Of a stretch of DNA of 64,000 nt, positions 38,415 through 45,595 are shown piece after piece. The notes under the pieces were generated by a model that worked only from the letters and a program-made list of their open reading frames with translations, was not told the origin of the DNA and searched no databases. The translations under genes and the position numbers were made by a program. Positions within the stretch are counted from its first letter, which is position 1; each line of letters opens with the position of its first letter. Location of the stretch: the NCBI RefSeq assembly GCF_013266755.1, contig NZ_JABRWJ010000006.1, forward strand, positions 496,001 to 560,000. The letters run 5' to 3'. This stretch comes from Pseudaquabacterium terrae. GTDB taxonomy: Bacteria > Pseudomonadota > Gammaproteobacteria > Burkholderiales > Burkholderiaceae_C.

Positions 38415-38963
38415 TCAGGCCGCGCGGCTCCAGCCCGGCGGCGTGCAGTACAGCAGGTGCGGCTGCAGCGGATGGCCGGGCAGGTTCGGATGATCGAAGG
38501 CGCCGGCCAGCGCCAGCGCCAGGCGCTGCATCACCGCCTGCGACTTCAGGTTGCCGACGGTGGTGAACGAGACGATGCGCGGGCGGCGCAGCTCGTCGCG
38601 CGCGAAATCGAGCAGCAGACGCGCCGCTTCGCTCGCATAACCCTGGCCCCAGGCGGCCCGCGCGAGGCGCCAGCCGATCTCGAGCTGCGGCGCGTCATCG
38701 AAGCCCGGCAGCGGGATCGTGAACGGCGGCACCGACAGGCCGACGAAGCCGGCGAAGCCCAGCCCCGGCACGTCGAGCGCGTAGTGGCCCCATCCCTGCG
38801 ATTGCAGCCGCTCGGCCATGCGCCGCGCCATCGCGTCGCTGTCTTCGCGGGCGAGCGGCGCCTTCAGGTAGCGCATCACCTCGGGATCGGCATTCAGCGC
38901 GGCGAAGGCCGGCAGGTCGTCGTCGCGCCAGGCGCGCAGCCGCACGCGCGGCCCCTCGAACAT
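38415..38963 (-). CDS. GNAT-family N-acetyltransferase (RimJ/RimL type)
   Basis: A 182-residue acetyltransferase. The N-terminus MFEGPRVRLRAWRDDDLPAF and the acetyl-CoA-binding part LEIGWRLARAAWGQGYASEAARLLLDFA define the RimJ/RimL-like subgroup of GNAT enzymes. The substrate may be a ribosomal protein N-terminus or a small amine; the sequence does not decide. I chose ATG 38963. A GTG at 38975 overlaps the stop of the upstream FIST gene (GTGA), so either way the gene is probably translated together with it. Confidence 0.85.
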   Translation of the reverse strand: MFEGPRVRLRAWRDDDLPAFAALNADPEVMRYLKAPLAREDSDAMARRMAERLQSQGWGHYALDVPGLGFAGFVGLSVPPFTIPLPGFDDAPQLEIGWRLARAAWGQGYASEAARLLLDFARDELRRPRIVSFTTVGNLKSQAVMQRLALALAGAFDHPNLPGHPLQPHLLYCTPPGWSRAA

Positions 38964-38971
38964 GAACGAGC

Positions 38972-40210
38972 TCACCGGCCGACGAACACCGTCAGCACCC
39001 CGGTGTAGCCGTAGAGGTGGCGATGCCCGATCTCGCCGCCGGCGAAGAAGCCGACCAGCGGCACGTCGCCGAGCGCGCGCTGCACGATCAGCGCCTCGGC
39101 CGAGGGCGAGCCGAAATGCGGCCCGCCGCGGCCGGCGCAGGAGACGTAGATCGCGCCGGCGATGTGCGGTGCGCTGGCCTCGCCGGTGCCGCCGAGCAGC
39201 GCCGGTACCGGCCGGTCGGGCGCCAGCGCCTCGACCTCCTCGCGGATCTCGCTGCAGACGCGCACCAGGTCGCGGCGCGCGGCTTCGGCATCGCGGCGGC
39301 AGAAGGTGAGCTGCTCGCCCGCCACCGCCAGGTCGGCGATGGCCACCGCATCACGCGCCGGGTCGATGCCGATCAGGTGGCGCACGCGGGTCTCGACGCC
39401 GAACTGCCCGCCGTGGCCGAGCGGCGCGGCGTCCGCATCGGCCAGCCCGACCAGCGTCGCACGCAGCGCGCGGATCGCCGCTTCCGGGCGGTCCAGCGTC
39501 TGGCCCAGGTCGGCCAGCAGCAGCGGCAGCGCCGGCTGGCCGTCGAGCTCGAGCACGATGTTGCTGACTTCGGTGCCGGGCCGGCCGCGTGGTGAGTCGC
39601 TGCTGGCCGCCACGCCGGTGATGCGCCGCACCGGGCCGACCGGCTGGCAGCCCTGCGTCACGCGCGAGACCAGCGCCACGTCGGGGCCGAAGGCGACGCC
39701 CGACAGCCCACCCTCGAAGACGCCGTCGGCCAGGTGCAGCGAGCGCTCGCGCGAGCTGGCCAGGCCGCCGAACAGGTAGCCCGACTGCGTGCGCTCGCTG
39801 AGCTCGGCGATCAGCTCGGCGAGCTCGGGCGTGCCCGGATCGGCATGCACGAGCGCCGTGCGGGCATCGCTGGACGACAGCGGGCGCCGACCGTTGAAAA
39901 GCTGGAAATCGGTTTCGGGCAAGTCGCCGAGCATCAGCGACAGCGCCGGTGCGTCGATGTATTCGGCGCCGCTGCCGATCACGCCGATGCCGACCGCGCC
40001 GGCCCAGGCGACGCCCGGCCAGCGCCGCTGCGCGTCTTCGAGCAGCCGCTCGGCGTCGGCGGCGAAGTGGTCGGTCAGGTAAATCAGGCCGAGCGTCGGC
40101 ACGAAGGCCGGCGCGCGCTGGCTGCGCTGCGCGTCGATCTGCGCGGCGACGAGCGCCAGCGCCATCCCGGCGTCGGGATGGGTGGCGTGCGCGGCGAAGA
40201 AACTGCTCAT
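38972..40210 (-). CDS. Second FIST-domain protein
   Basis: A 412-residue soluble protein with FIST_N (about 35-215; PTLGLIYLTDHFAADAERLLED, SGYLFGGLASSRER) and FIST_C (about 225-395; ALLGGTGEASAPHIAGAIYVSCAGRGGPHFG, LVGFFAGGEIGHRHLYGYTGVLTVF). It is clearly different from the FIST protein at 17603 and has no kinase or cyclic-di-GMP gene beside it. Its stop overlaps the possible GTG start of the GNAT gene, and it lies 33 bases after phaM on the same strand. The ligand and output are unknown. Confidence 0.82.
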   Translation of the reverse strand: MSSFFAAHATHPDAGMALALVAAQIDAQRSQRAPAFVPTLGLIYLTDHFAADAERLLEDAQRRWPGVAWAGAVGIGVIGSGAEYIDAPALSLMLGDLPETDFQLFNGRRPLSSSDARTALVHADPGTPELAELIAELSERTQSGYLFGGLASSRERSLHLADGVFEGGLSGVAFGPDVALVSRVTQGCQPVGPVRRITGVAASSDSPRGRPGTEVSNIVLELDGQPALPLLLADLGQTLDRPEAAIRALRATLVGLADADAAPLGHGGQFGVETRVRHLIGIDPARDAVAIADLAVAGEQLTFCRRDAEAARRDLVRVCSEIREEVEALAPDRPVPALLGGTGEASAPHIAGAIYVSCAGRGGPHFGSPSAEALIVQRALGDVPLVGFFAGGEIGHRHLYGYTGVLTVFVGR

Positions 40211-40243
40211 CGGCGGAAAGCGGGGCAAAAGGGGCGGCGACTG

Positions 40244-41065
40244 TCAGCGCGGCGTGGCGGCCCGCTTGCGCGGCCGCGCGGCCGGCTGGCGTGCACCCGT
40301 GGCAGGCGGCGTGCCGGCTGCCGAGCTGTCGCCGATGGTGCTGCGTTTGGCCGGTGTGGCGCGGCCATTGCCCGCGGCCTCCTTGCGCTCGGCGGAGGCG
40401 CGCGCGGCCTTCTGCGCCACATCGGCCGCCGTCTTCGCCACCGCCGCCGGCATCGCGGCCGCCTTCTTCAGCGTTTCGCTGGCGGCATCGAAGCCCTGCT
40501 TGACCATCGCGCCGGCGAGCCCCTTGGCGGCATCGGCCGCGCTGTCCTTCATCGCGTTGGCCGCCAGCTCGGTGAACTGCTTGGTCAGCGCGCCCCACCA
40601 CTGCATCGGGTCGGGCACGCCCGGCGGCACCTGCGGCGCGGCGCTGGCGCGCGGCTTGCGCGCGGGGCTGGCCTTGGCCGGCTCCGCTTCACGGTCGGGC
40701 TCATCGGCTTCGTCGTCGTGGTCGTCATCGCCATCGTCGGCGGCCGGCGCGGGGGCCTCGGGCAACTTGATCTTCAGCGATTCGGTCAGGTCGCCGAGCG
40801 AGACGTTCATCGTCTTCAGCGTCGACAAGGTCATGCGCTGCACCTCGAGCGCCTGGATCGTCGCGCCCAGCATGCGCGCGTTCTGCTCGAGCCAGAACTG
40901 CACCGTGCGCAGCTCGCTGATGCGCTTCTCGAGCTCCTCGGGATTCAAGGTCGGCGCGACCCACTGGCCGACCGAGGGCAGCGCCGCGCCGGCGTTCTTG
41001 ACCAGGCCTTGCAGGAAATCGAAGCCCGGCACGAGCTTGCTGAACGCGGCGGTCGGATCGGCCAT
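40244..41065 (-). CDS. phaM: PhaM-family PHB granule protein
   Basis: A 273-residue protein whose N-terminal 100 residues (FSKLVPGFDFLQGLVKNAG, NPEELEKRISELRTVQFWL) match PhaM, the activator of the PHB synthase PhaC that also tethers granules to the nucleoid. An acidic stretch (ADDGDDDHDDEADEPDRE) is followed by an Ala/Lys/Pro-rich basic tail (ARKPRASAAP, AARPRKRAATPR) suited to DNA binding. A ribosome-binding site (GGAG) lies close to ATG 41065. No phaC, phaA or phaB is in the window. Confidence 0.85.
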   Translation of the reverse strand: MADPTAAFSKLVPGFDFLQGLVKNAGAALPSVGQWVAPTLNPEELEKRISELRTVQFWLEQNARMLGATIQALEVQRMTLSTLKTMNVSLGDLTESLKIKLPEAPAPAADDGDDDHDDEADEPDREAEPAKASPARKPRASAAPQVPPGVPDPMQWWGALTKQFTELAANAMKDSAADAAKGLAGAMVKQGFDAASETLKKAAAMPAAVAKTAADVAQKAARASAERKEAAGNGRATPAKRSTIGDSSAAGTPPATGARQPAARPRKRAATPR

Positions 41066-41080
41066 GAGGTCTCCTTTGAT

Positions 41081-41156
41081 GTTGGCCCCCAGGCGCCTTC
41101 GGCGCCGGCCCCGAGGGGCACTCGTCGCCTTGGGGCGGCCCGGCGGCGCCGGGTGA
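41081..41156. repeat. GC-rich intergenic element upstream of phaM
   Basis: The 128-base gap between phaM and the TraB-family gene contains the small palindrome GGCGCCTTCGGCGCC, a CCCCGAGGGGC core, and CTTGGGGCGGCCCGGC (41128-41143), identical to 12520-12535 in the glp operon. A further palindrome, GGCGCCG, ends the element. It seems to be a third member of the dispersed repeat family. Confidence 0.6.
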
Positions 41157-41193
41157 AGTTGCCCGCCGATGGTAGTCCGGGATGGCGACGAAG

Positions 41194-42228
41194 TCAGTCT
41201 TGCTTGGCGGCGGGTGCGAAGCTCACGCGCTGCACGCTGTAGCCGCGTTTTTCCATCAGGTGCGGCAGGCCGAGCGGCCCGGTCATGTGCAGCGAGCCGA
41301 CGGCCGCGAAAACCGTCTTGCCGCCGCTGTGCAGCGCGTCGATGCGTTCGGCCATCGGGCCGTTGCGTTCGTCGTTGACGCGGCGCAGGAAGGCGCGGTC
41401 ATCGTCGGTCTCGATGCACTCGCACCATTGTTCGTAGCGTGACAGCACGTCCAGGTCACCCTGCTCCCAGGCCCGCGCGACGCGCACCAGCGCCGTGCGC
41501 GAGGCGCCGCGTTCGAGCTGCGACAGCGCCTGCTCGGCCATCGCCACGGCCTGCTTGGCATCACCGGGCACCAGCAGCGCGGCCTGTTGCACGGCCGACT
41601 CCAGCGCGACGATCGGCTTGGCTGCCGCGCGTGCGAAGCCGCCCAGCACCAGCTCCTGCGCATAGGCCGGATCGAAGCCTTCGCGCCGCGCCGACAGCAC
41701 CGTCAGCGTGATCGCCTGCATCACCGGGTGCTGGCCGGACAGCAGCTCGAGCCCGAGGCAGGCGGCTTCGGCCTGGCGCGCGAGCCGCTGCTGCATCGCC
41801 GGCGGCAGCTGAAATCGCGCATCGCCGGCGGTGCTGCGGGAGAGCTCGTCGAGCGTCTTCGGATCGGTCAGGTCGAGCTCCAGCGCCAGCGCCTGTGCGC
41901 CCATCAGCGCCTCGCGCACCTGCGGGCCGGGAAAAGCCCAGTCGAGCTTGCCGACGTGGATCGTGCCGTACAGGTACGAATTGCGGCCGTCCTTGCTGAT
42001 GCGCCAGAGGAAGCCGCGGTCGCGCGCCGCCTGCACGGCGGCCTGCACCTGCTCGGACGTCGGCGCCTGCGCCACCGGCGGGCAGTCGGCGACGCGGGGC
42101 GCGGCCGAGGCGGCCGGCGTCGCGCTCGGCGGCGCGGCCGGGGCCGGCAGCGGCACGAACAAGGTGGCGAACGGTGCCGCAAGGGTTGCCAGGGCCCGGG
42201 CGAGACGCCCGCGGAAGCGAAGATTCAT
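41194..42228 (-). CDS. TraB/GumN-family (Tiki-like) putative periplasmic protein
   Basis: A 344-residue protein with an N-terminal signal sequence (LARALATLAAPFATLFVPLPAPAA). It has the two GxxH-type motifs of the TraB/GumN family, YGTIHVG (H91) and AAVGSLHM near the C-terminus, thought to form a metalloprotease-like site. Four cysteines, including WCECI, could form disulfides. The biological role of bacterial members is unknown. It stands alone between an intergenic repeat and hairpin-bearing sequence. Confidence 0.8.
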   Translation of the reverse strand: MNLRFRGRLARALATLAAPFATLFVPLPAPAAPPSATPAASAAPRVADCPPVAQAPTSEQVQAAVQAARDRGFLWRISKDGRNSYLYGTIHVGKLDWAFPGPQVREALMGAQALALELDLTDPKTLDELSRSTAGDARFQLPPAMQQRLARQAEAACLGLELLSGQHPVMQAITLTVLSARREGFDPAYAQELVLGGFARAAAKPIVALESAVQQAALLVPGDAKQAVAMAEQALSQLERGASRTALVRVARAWEQGDLDVLSRYEQWCECIETDDDRAFLRRVNDERNGPMAERIDALHSGGKTVFAAVGSLHMTGPLGLPHLMEKRGYSVQRVSFAPAAKQD

Positions 42229-42261
42229 GGGCCGACGATGCCATGAATTCCACGCCGGCCC

Positions 42262-42305
42262 GAAGGCCGGTTGTCACGCCCGGCACCGGAGGCCGGGTTT
42301 TCCCC
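42262..42305. other. Two adjacent GC hairpins between two minus-strand genes
   Basis: Two stem-loops lie in the 86-base gap: CCGGCCCGAAGGCCGG, and CCCGGC-ACCGGA-GCCGGG followed on the plus strand by TTTTCC. The T tract lies on the plus strand, while both neighbouring genes are on the minus strand. A classical terminator for the gene ending at 42315 is therefore not well supported. They may act as RNA-stabilising or Rho-assisted structures. Confidence 0.4.
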
Positions 42306-42314
42306 TGGCCGCGT

Positions 42315-42938
42315 TCAGCGCGCGGCCAGCGGGTACCACCAGCCGTCGGCGCCGCGCTGGTAGTACTGGCCGCCGGCATCGACGTGGTAGGTCTGGCCCT
42401 GGTGCACGTGGGTCGTATTGCGCTGCCAGGTGTGCGGCAGCACGCGGGCGCTGCCGTCGCGGGCCTGGTAGCTGCTGTTGCCCATCAGCTGCCGGCCGGC
42501 CTCGGCCTGGTTGGCGTAATAACCGTCACGCAGGCCTTGCTGCGCCTGCGCGCGCTGTGCCTGGGCCTGCTGCAGGCCTTGCCACGCGGCGCGTTCGCGG
42601 GCCTGGTTGCCGGCCTCGGTCGAGCGCATGTGCGCCATGCCCTGCGCGCTGTAGCCGTTGGTGTAGACGTAGTAGTAGGTGAAGTTCGCGTAGTCCATCG
42701 GCGCGCGGCCGCTGGCCTGGGCCTGCGCCACGTGCTGGCGGTACATCGCCTGCACCTGCGGGTCCTGCATGCGCTGCTGCACGATGCCCTGCACCATCTG
42801 CTGGCCGCGCGCGATGTTGGCGTTCATCGCCGCCATCGACCGCTGGACCATCGCGCCGTAGTCCTGCGCGGTGGCGGCCAGCGGCAGGGCGGAGATCAGC
42901 AGGGCGGCGGCGCTGCGCAGAAAGGTCGTGAGATTCAT
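42315..42938 (-). CDS. Secreted Gln-rich hypothetical protein
   Basis: A 207-residue protein with a signal peptide (LRSAAALLISALPLAATAQ). The mature part is rich in Gln, Ala, Met and Tyr, with helical stretches (ARGQQMVQGIVQQRMQDPQVQAM) and a C-terminal domain with TTHVHQGQTYHVDAGGQYYQR. I recognise no catalytic motif. The start ATG 42938 gives a clear signal sequence. It may be a periplasmic or surface protein; the function is unknown. Confidence 0.65.
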   Translation of the reverse strand: MNLTTFLRSAAALLISALPLAATAQDYGAMVQRSMAAMNANIARGQQMVQGIVQQRMQDPQVQAMYRQHVAQAQASGRAPMDYANFTYYYVYTNGYSAQGMAHMRSTEAGNQARERAAWQGLQQAQAQRAQAQQGLRDGYYANQAEAGRQLMGNSSYQARDGSARVLPHTWQRNTTHVHQGQTYHVDAGGQYYQRGADGWWYPLAAR

Positions 42939-43031
42939 CGTCGGGCTCCGGTGGAAGAAGGGATGCCCGAACGATAGAAACCGACCATTAGGCGAACGCT
43001 AGCGCCACTGCATTCAGCGCCGTGACCAAGG

Positions 43032-44021
43032 TCACTCGGCGTTCGAATCCACCACGCGCTGCTCGATGGCGCCGAAGATCGACTGGCCGTCGCGGCCCTT
43101 CATCTCGATGCGGATGGTGTCGCCGAACTGCATGAAGTCGGTCTTCGGCGCGCCGTCCTCGATGGTCTCGATGGCCCGCTTTTCGGCGATGCACGAATAA
43201 CCGCGCGACCAGTCCTGGTTGCTGACGGTGCCCGAGCCGACGATCGAGCCGGCGCGCACGCGGCGCGTCTTCGCCAGGTGGGCGATCAGCTGGCCGAAGT
43301 GGAAGGTCATCTCGGGGCCGGCATCGGTCAGCCCGACCTTGCGGTCGTTCCATGCCGATTGCAGCGTCAGGTGCACGCGGCCGCCTAACCAGGCCTCGCC
43401 CAGCTCGTCGGGCGTCACCGCGACCGGGCTGAAGGCGGTGGCCGGCTTGGCCTGCAGGAAGCCGAAGCCCTTGGCCAGCTCGTCGGGGATCAGGTGGCGC
43501 AGGCTCCAGTCGTTGGCCAGCATCACCAGGCGGATGCCTTCGAGCGCGGCATCGGGGCTCGCGCCGGCGGGTACGTCACCGGTGATCACCGCGACTTCGG
43601 ATTCGAAATCGATGCCCCAGTCGGTGCTGGCAAAGCGCGCATCCTCGCAGGGGCCGAGGAAGTCATCGCTGCCGCCCTGGTACATCAGCGGGTCGGTGTA
43701 GAAGCTCTCGGGCACCGTCGCGCCGCGCGCCTTGCGCACCAGCTCGACGTGGTTGATGTAGGCCGAGCCGTCGGCCCACTGGTAGGCGCGCGGCAGCGGC
43801 GCCATGCATTGGCGCGGCTCGAACGGGAAGGCATGGCGCGCCCGGCCGTGGTTCAGCGTGACGTACAGGTCCTGCAGCTGCGGCGACAGGTAGTTCCAGT
43901 CGTCCAGCACCTGCTGCAGCCGGGTGGCGATGCCGTTGGCGTAGTGGGCGGTCGCGAGGTCGCGCGAGACGACGATCAGCTGGCCGTCGCGCGAGCCGTC
44001 CTGGTAGGTGGCGAGTTTCAT
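43032..44021 (-). CDS. Fumarylacetoacetate hydrolase-family protein
   Basis: A 329-residue FAH-family enzyme with the N-terminal FAA_hydrolase_N-like part and the catalytic/metal core: DWGIDFESEVAVITGDVP (acidic metal ligands), VMLANDWSLRHLIP and VGSGTVSNQDWSRGYSC. Full-length members cleave acylpyruvates or fumarylacetoacetate-like compounds in aromatic degradation. No hmgA, maiA or gentisate genes are adjacent, so the substrate is open. ATG 44021 is the conserved MKLATY start; the frame stays open a long way upstream only because it is antisense to the DUF3108 gene. The palindrome GTGACCAAGGTCAC (43022-43035) covers the stop codon. Confidence 0.88.
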   Translation of the reverse strand: MKLATYQDGSRDGQLIVVSRDLATAHYANGIATRLQQVLDDWNYLSPQLQDLYVTLNHGRARHAFPFEPRQCMAPLPRAYQWADGSAYINHVELVRKARGATVPESFYTDPLMYQGGSDDFLGPCEDARFASTDWGIDFESEVAVITGDVPAGASPDAALEGIRLVMLANDWSLRHLIPDELAKGFGFLQAKPATAFSPVAVTPDELGEAWLGGRVHLTLQSAWNDRKVGLTDAGPEMTFHFGQLIAHLAKTRRVRAGSIVGSGTVSNQDWSRGYSCIAEKRAIETIEDGAPKTDFMQFGDTIRIEMKGRDGQSIFGAIEQRVVDSNAE

Positions 44022-44060
44022 TGTTCGAAGCGGGTGACAGCTTGGTGGCAGCATTGTCCG

Positions 44061-45158
44061 ATGCTGTGGATGCCGGCCCGTCCAGAACGCCGCGAACGCC
44101 GCCCCGGGCCGCGGCCGCGGGTGCTGGCGCCGCTCGCGCTGGCGGTGGCGGCGTTGCACCTCGCGCTGCTGCTGCGCTGGGCGCCGAGCGACGAAGGCGA
44201 GCGGCCCGGCGCGCTGTCGCGGCCGGTGCCGGTGATGCAGGTGGTGCAGGCGATCGTGCCGCCGCCGCAGCAACAGGTCGTGGTGACACCGGCGACCCCG
44301 ATGCCGGCGATCACCGCGCCGGCGCCGGCCGCCGCGCCGCTGCCGCACGCAGCGGCGCTTCCGCTGCCCGCGGTCACCGTGCGCGTGCCCGAGGCGCCGC
44401 CGGCCAGCGCCGAGCCGCCGACCGCCGCTGCGGAAGCCGACGCCGACGAAGCCCCGATCGCCGCCGGCGACACACCGCCGCCGGTCTACGCCACCACGCT
44501 GCCCGGTGCGACGCAGCTGCGCTACCGCATGCAGCGCGGCCCGCTGAGCGGCGAGGCGCAGCTCGTCTGGCGGCCCGACGGTGACCGCTACACGCTGCAT
44601 TTCGAGGCCCGCGGCGGCGCCGGCCGGCCGCTGATCGAACAACACAGCCAGGGCCTGCTCGATGCCGGCGGCCTGGCGCCCGATCGTTTCAGCGACCGCC
44701 GCCGCGCCCGCGGCGCGCAGTCGGCGCACTTCGACCGCGGCGGCGGCCGCATCCACTTCAGCGGGCCGGGCCATGCGTACCCCGCCTGGCCCGGTGCGCA
44801 GGACCGGCTCGGCTGGATCGTGCAGCTGGCGGCGATCCAGTCTGCTGCGGCGCACCAGAGTTCCGACGGCCTGCCGCTGCCCGAGGTCCGGCTCTTCGTC
44901 GTCGGCGCGCGCGGCGGCGCCGGCTGGTGGACCTTCCAGCGCCAGGGGCGCGAAACGGTCGCCACGCCTTTCGGCACCCCGGTCGAGGCCTGGCACTACG
45001 AACGGCGGCCGGCGATCGCGCGCGACCTGCACGTCGAGGCCTGGCTCGACCCGGCGCGCGGCTTCTGGCCGGTGCGCCTGCGCTGGCGGCCGGCGATCGG
45101 CGGGCCGGCCCTCGAGCTGCTGCTGTCGGCCGAGCCCGACATGGCCGCGGGGCGTTGA
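44061..45158 (+). CDS. DUF3108 protein with membrane anchor and Pro-rich linker
   Basis: A 365-residue protein: a basic start (RPERRERRPGPRPR), one transmembrane helix (VLAPLALAVAALHLALLLRWA), a Pro/Ala/Val linker of about 100 residues resembling TonB, and a C-terminal DUF3108 domain (TTLPGATQLRYRMQRGPLSG, then AWHYERRPAIARDLHVEAWLD). DUF3108 domains are periplasmic and of unknown function. ATG 44061 is used; ATG 44070 is almost as good. It is divergent from the FAH gene with only 39 bases between the starts. In related genomes DUF3108 genes often follow purN, which is absent here. Confidence 0.8.
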   Translation: MLWMPARPERRERRPGPRPRVLAPLALAVAALHLALLLRWAPSDEGERPGALSRPVPVMQVVQAIVPPPQQQVVVTPATPMPAITAPAPAAAPLPHAAALPLPAVTVRVPEAPPASAEPPTAAAEADADEAPIAAGDTPPPVYATTLPGATQLRYRMQRGPLSGEAQLVWRPDGDRYTLHFEARGGAGRPLIEQHSQGLLDAGGLAPDRFSDRRRARGAQSAHFDRGGGRIHFSGPGHAYPAWPGAQDRLGWIVQLAAIQSAAAHQSSDGLPLPEVRLFVVGARGGAGWWTFQRQGRETVATPFGTPVEAWHYERRPAIARDLHVEAWLDPARGFWPVRLRWRPAIGGPALELLLSAEPDMAAGR

Positions 45159-45210
45159 CCGACCTTGAATTGCCCCGCTGCGGCGTCAACTGGGGGCGAA
45201 GGAGTTCCCC

Positions 45211-45474
45211 ATGCAGCTGCTTTACAACTCGGACAACTTCGTCGTCGTTGCGTTCGAGCTCAGCGCCGGCGAGCCGGGCGTGTCGGACGCCCGCGGCGGC
45301 TACGAGATCGTCGACAAGTTCAATCGCAAGGAAATCTTCATCGAGGGTGAGCTGGCCCAGAGCTTCAAGCTGGGCGTGCAGGCGCTGGTCGATGCCGGGC
45401 CGACGGAGGAAGACCTCGACGAATACATCAGCCGCTATACGGCGCTGGCACAACAACCGGTGTTGATGCACTGA
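45211..45474 (+). CDS. DUF3567-family protein
   Basis: An 87-residue protein matching the small betaproteobacterial DUF3567 family (MQLLYNSDNFVVVAFE, YEIVDKFNRKEIFIEGELAQSF, TEEDLDEYISRYTAL). The function is unknown; the fold appears compact and cytoplasmic. A clear GAAGGAG ribosome-binding site stands before ATG 45211. It lies 52 bases after the DUF3108 gene. Confidence 0.85.
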   Translation: MQLLYNSDNFVVVAFELSAGEPGVSDARGGYEIVDKFNRKEIFIEGELAQSFKLGVQALVDAGPTEEDLDEYISRYTALAQQPVLMH

Positions 45475-45521
45475 CGGCGGCACTGACGGCGGCACTGAGG
45501 GCCGATGAGGCACTGAAGCCG
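45469..45521 (+). repeat. 12-base tandem repeats at the DUF3567 stop codon
   Basis: The unit CACTGACGGCGG is present at 45469-45480 and 45481-45492, followed by a diverged copy (CACTGAGGGCCG, 45493-45504) and a further CACTGA at 45511. The first copy includes the TGA stop codon of the DUF3567 gene, and each later copy repeats a TGA in the same register. Confidence 0.7.
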
Positions 45522-45595
45522 TGCGGGGCAGCGGGCAGGCCCCTTGCCCGCGCGGTCGCGCTGCGCCAAGATGGCCCCGAGAGGGGACATTCATC

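Noticed and set aside
42262-42305. Intrinsic terminator between the Gln-rich protein gene and the TraB-family gene
   Set aside because: The T tract is on the plus strand while both genes are on the minus strand, so it was recorded only as hairpins.
43032-45032. Open frame extending the FAH-family gene by more than 330 codons upstream
   Set aside because: The extension is antisense to the DUF3108 gene and lacks family similarity; the conserved MKLATY start is at 44021.
45469-45521. CRISPR-like array
   Set aside because: Units are contiguous 12-base repeats without spacers, and no cas gene is present.
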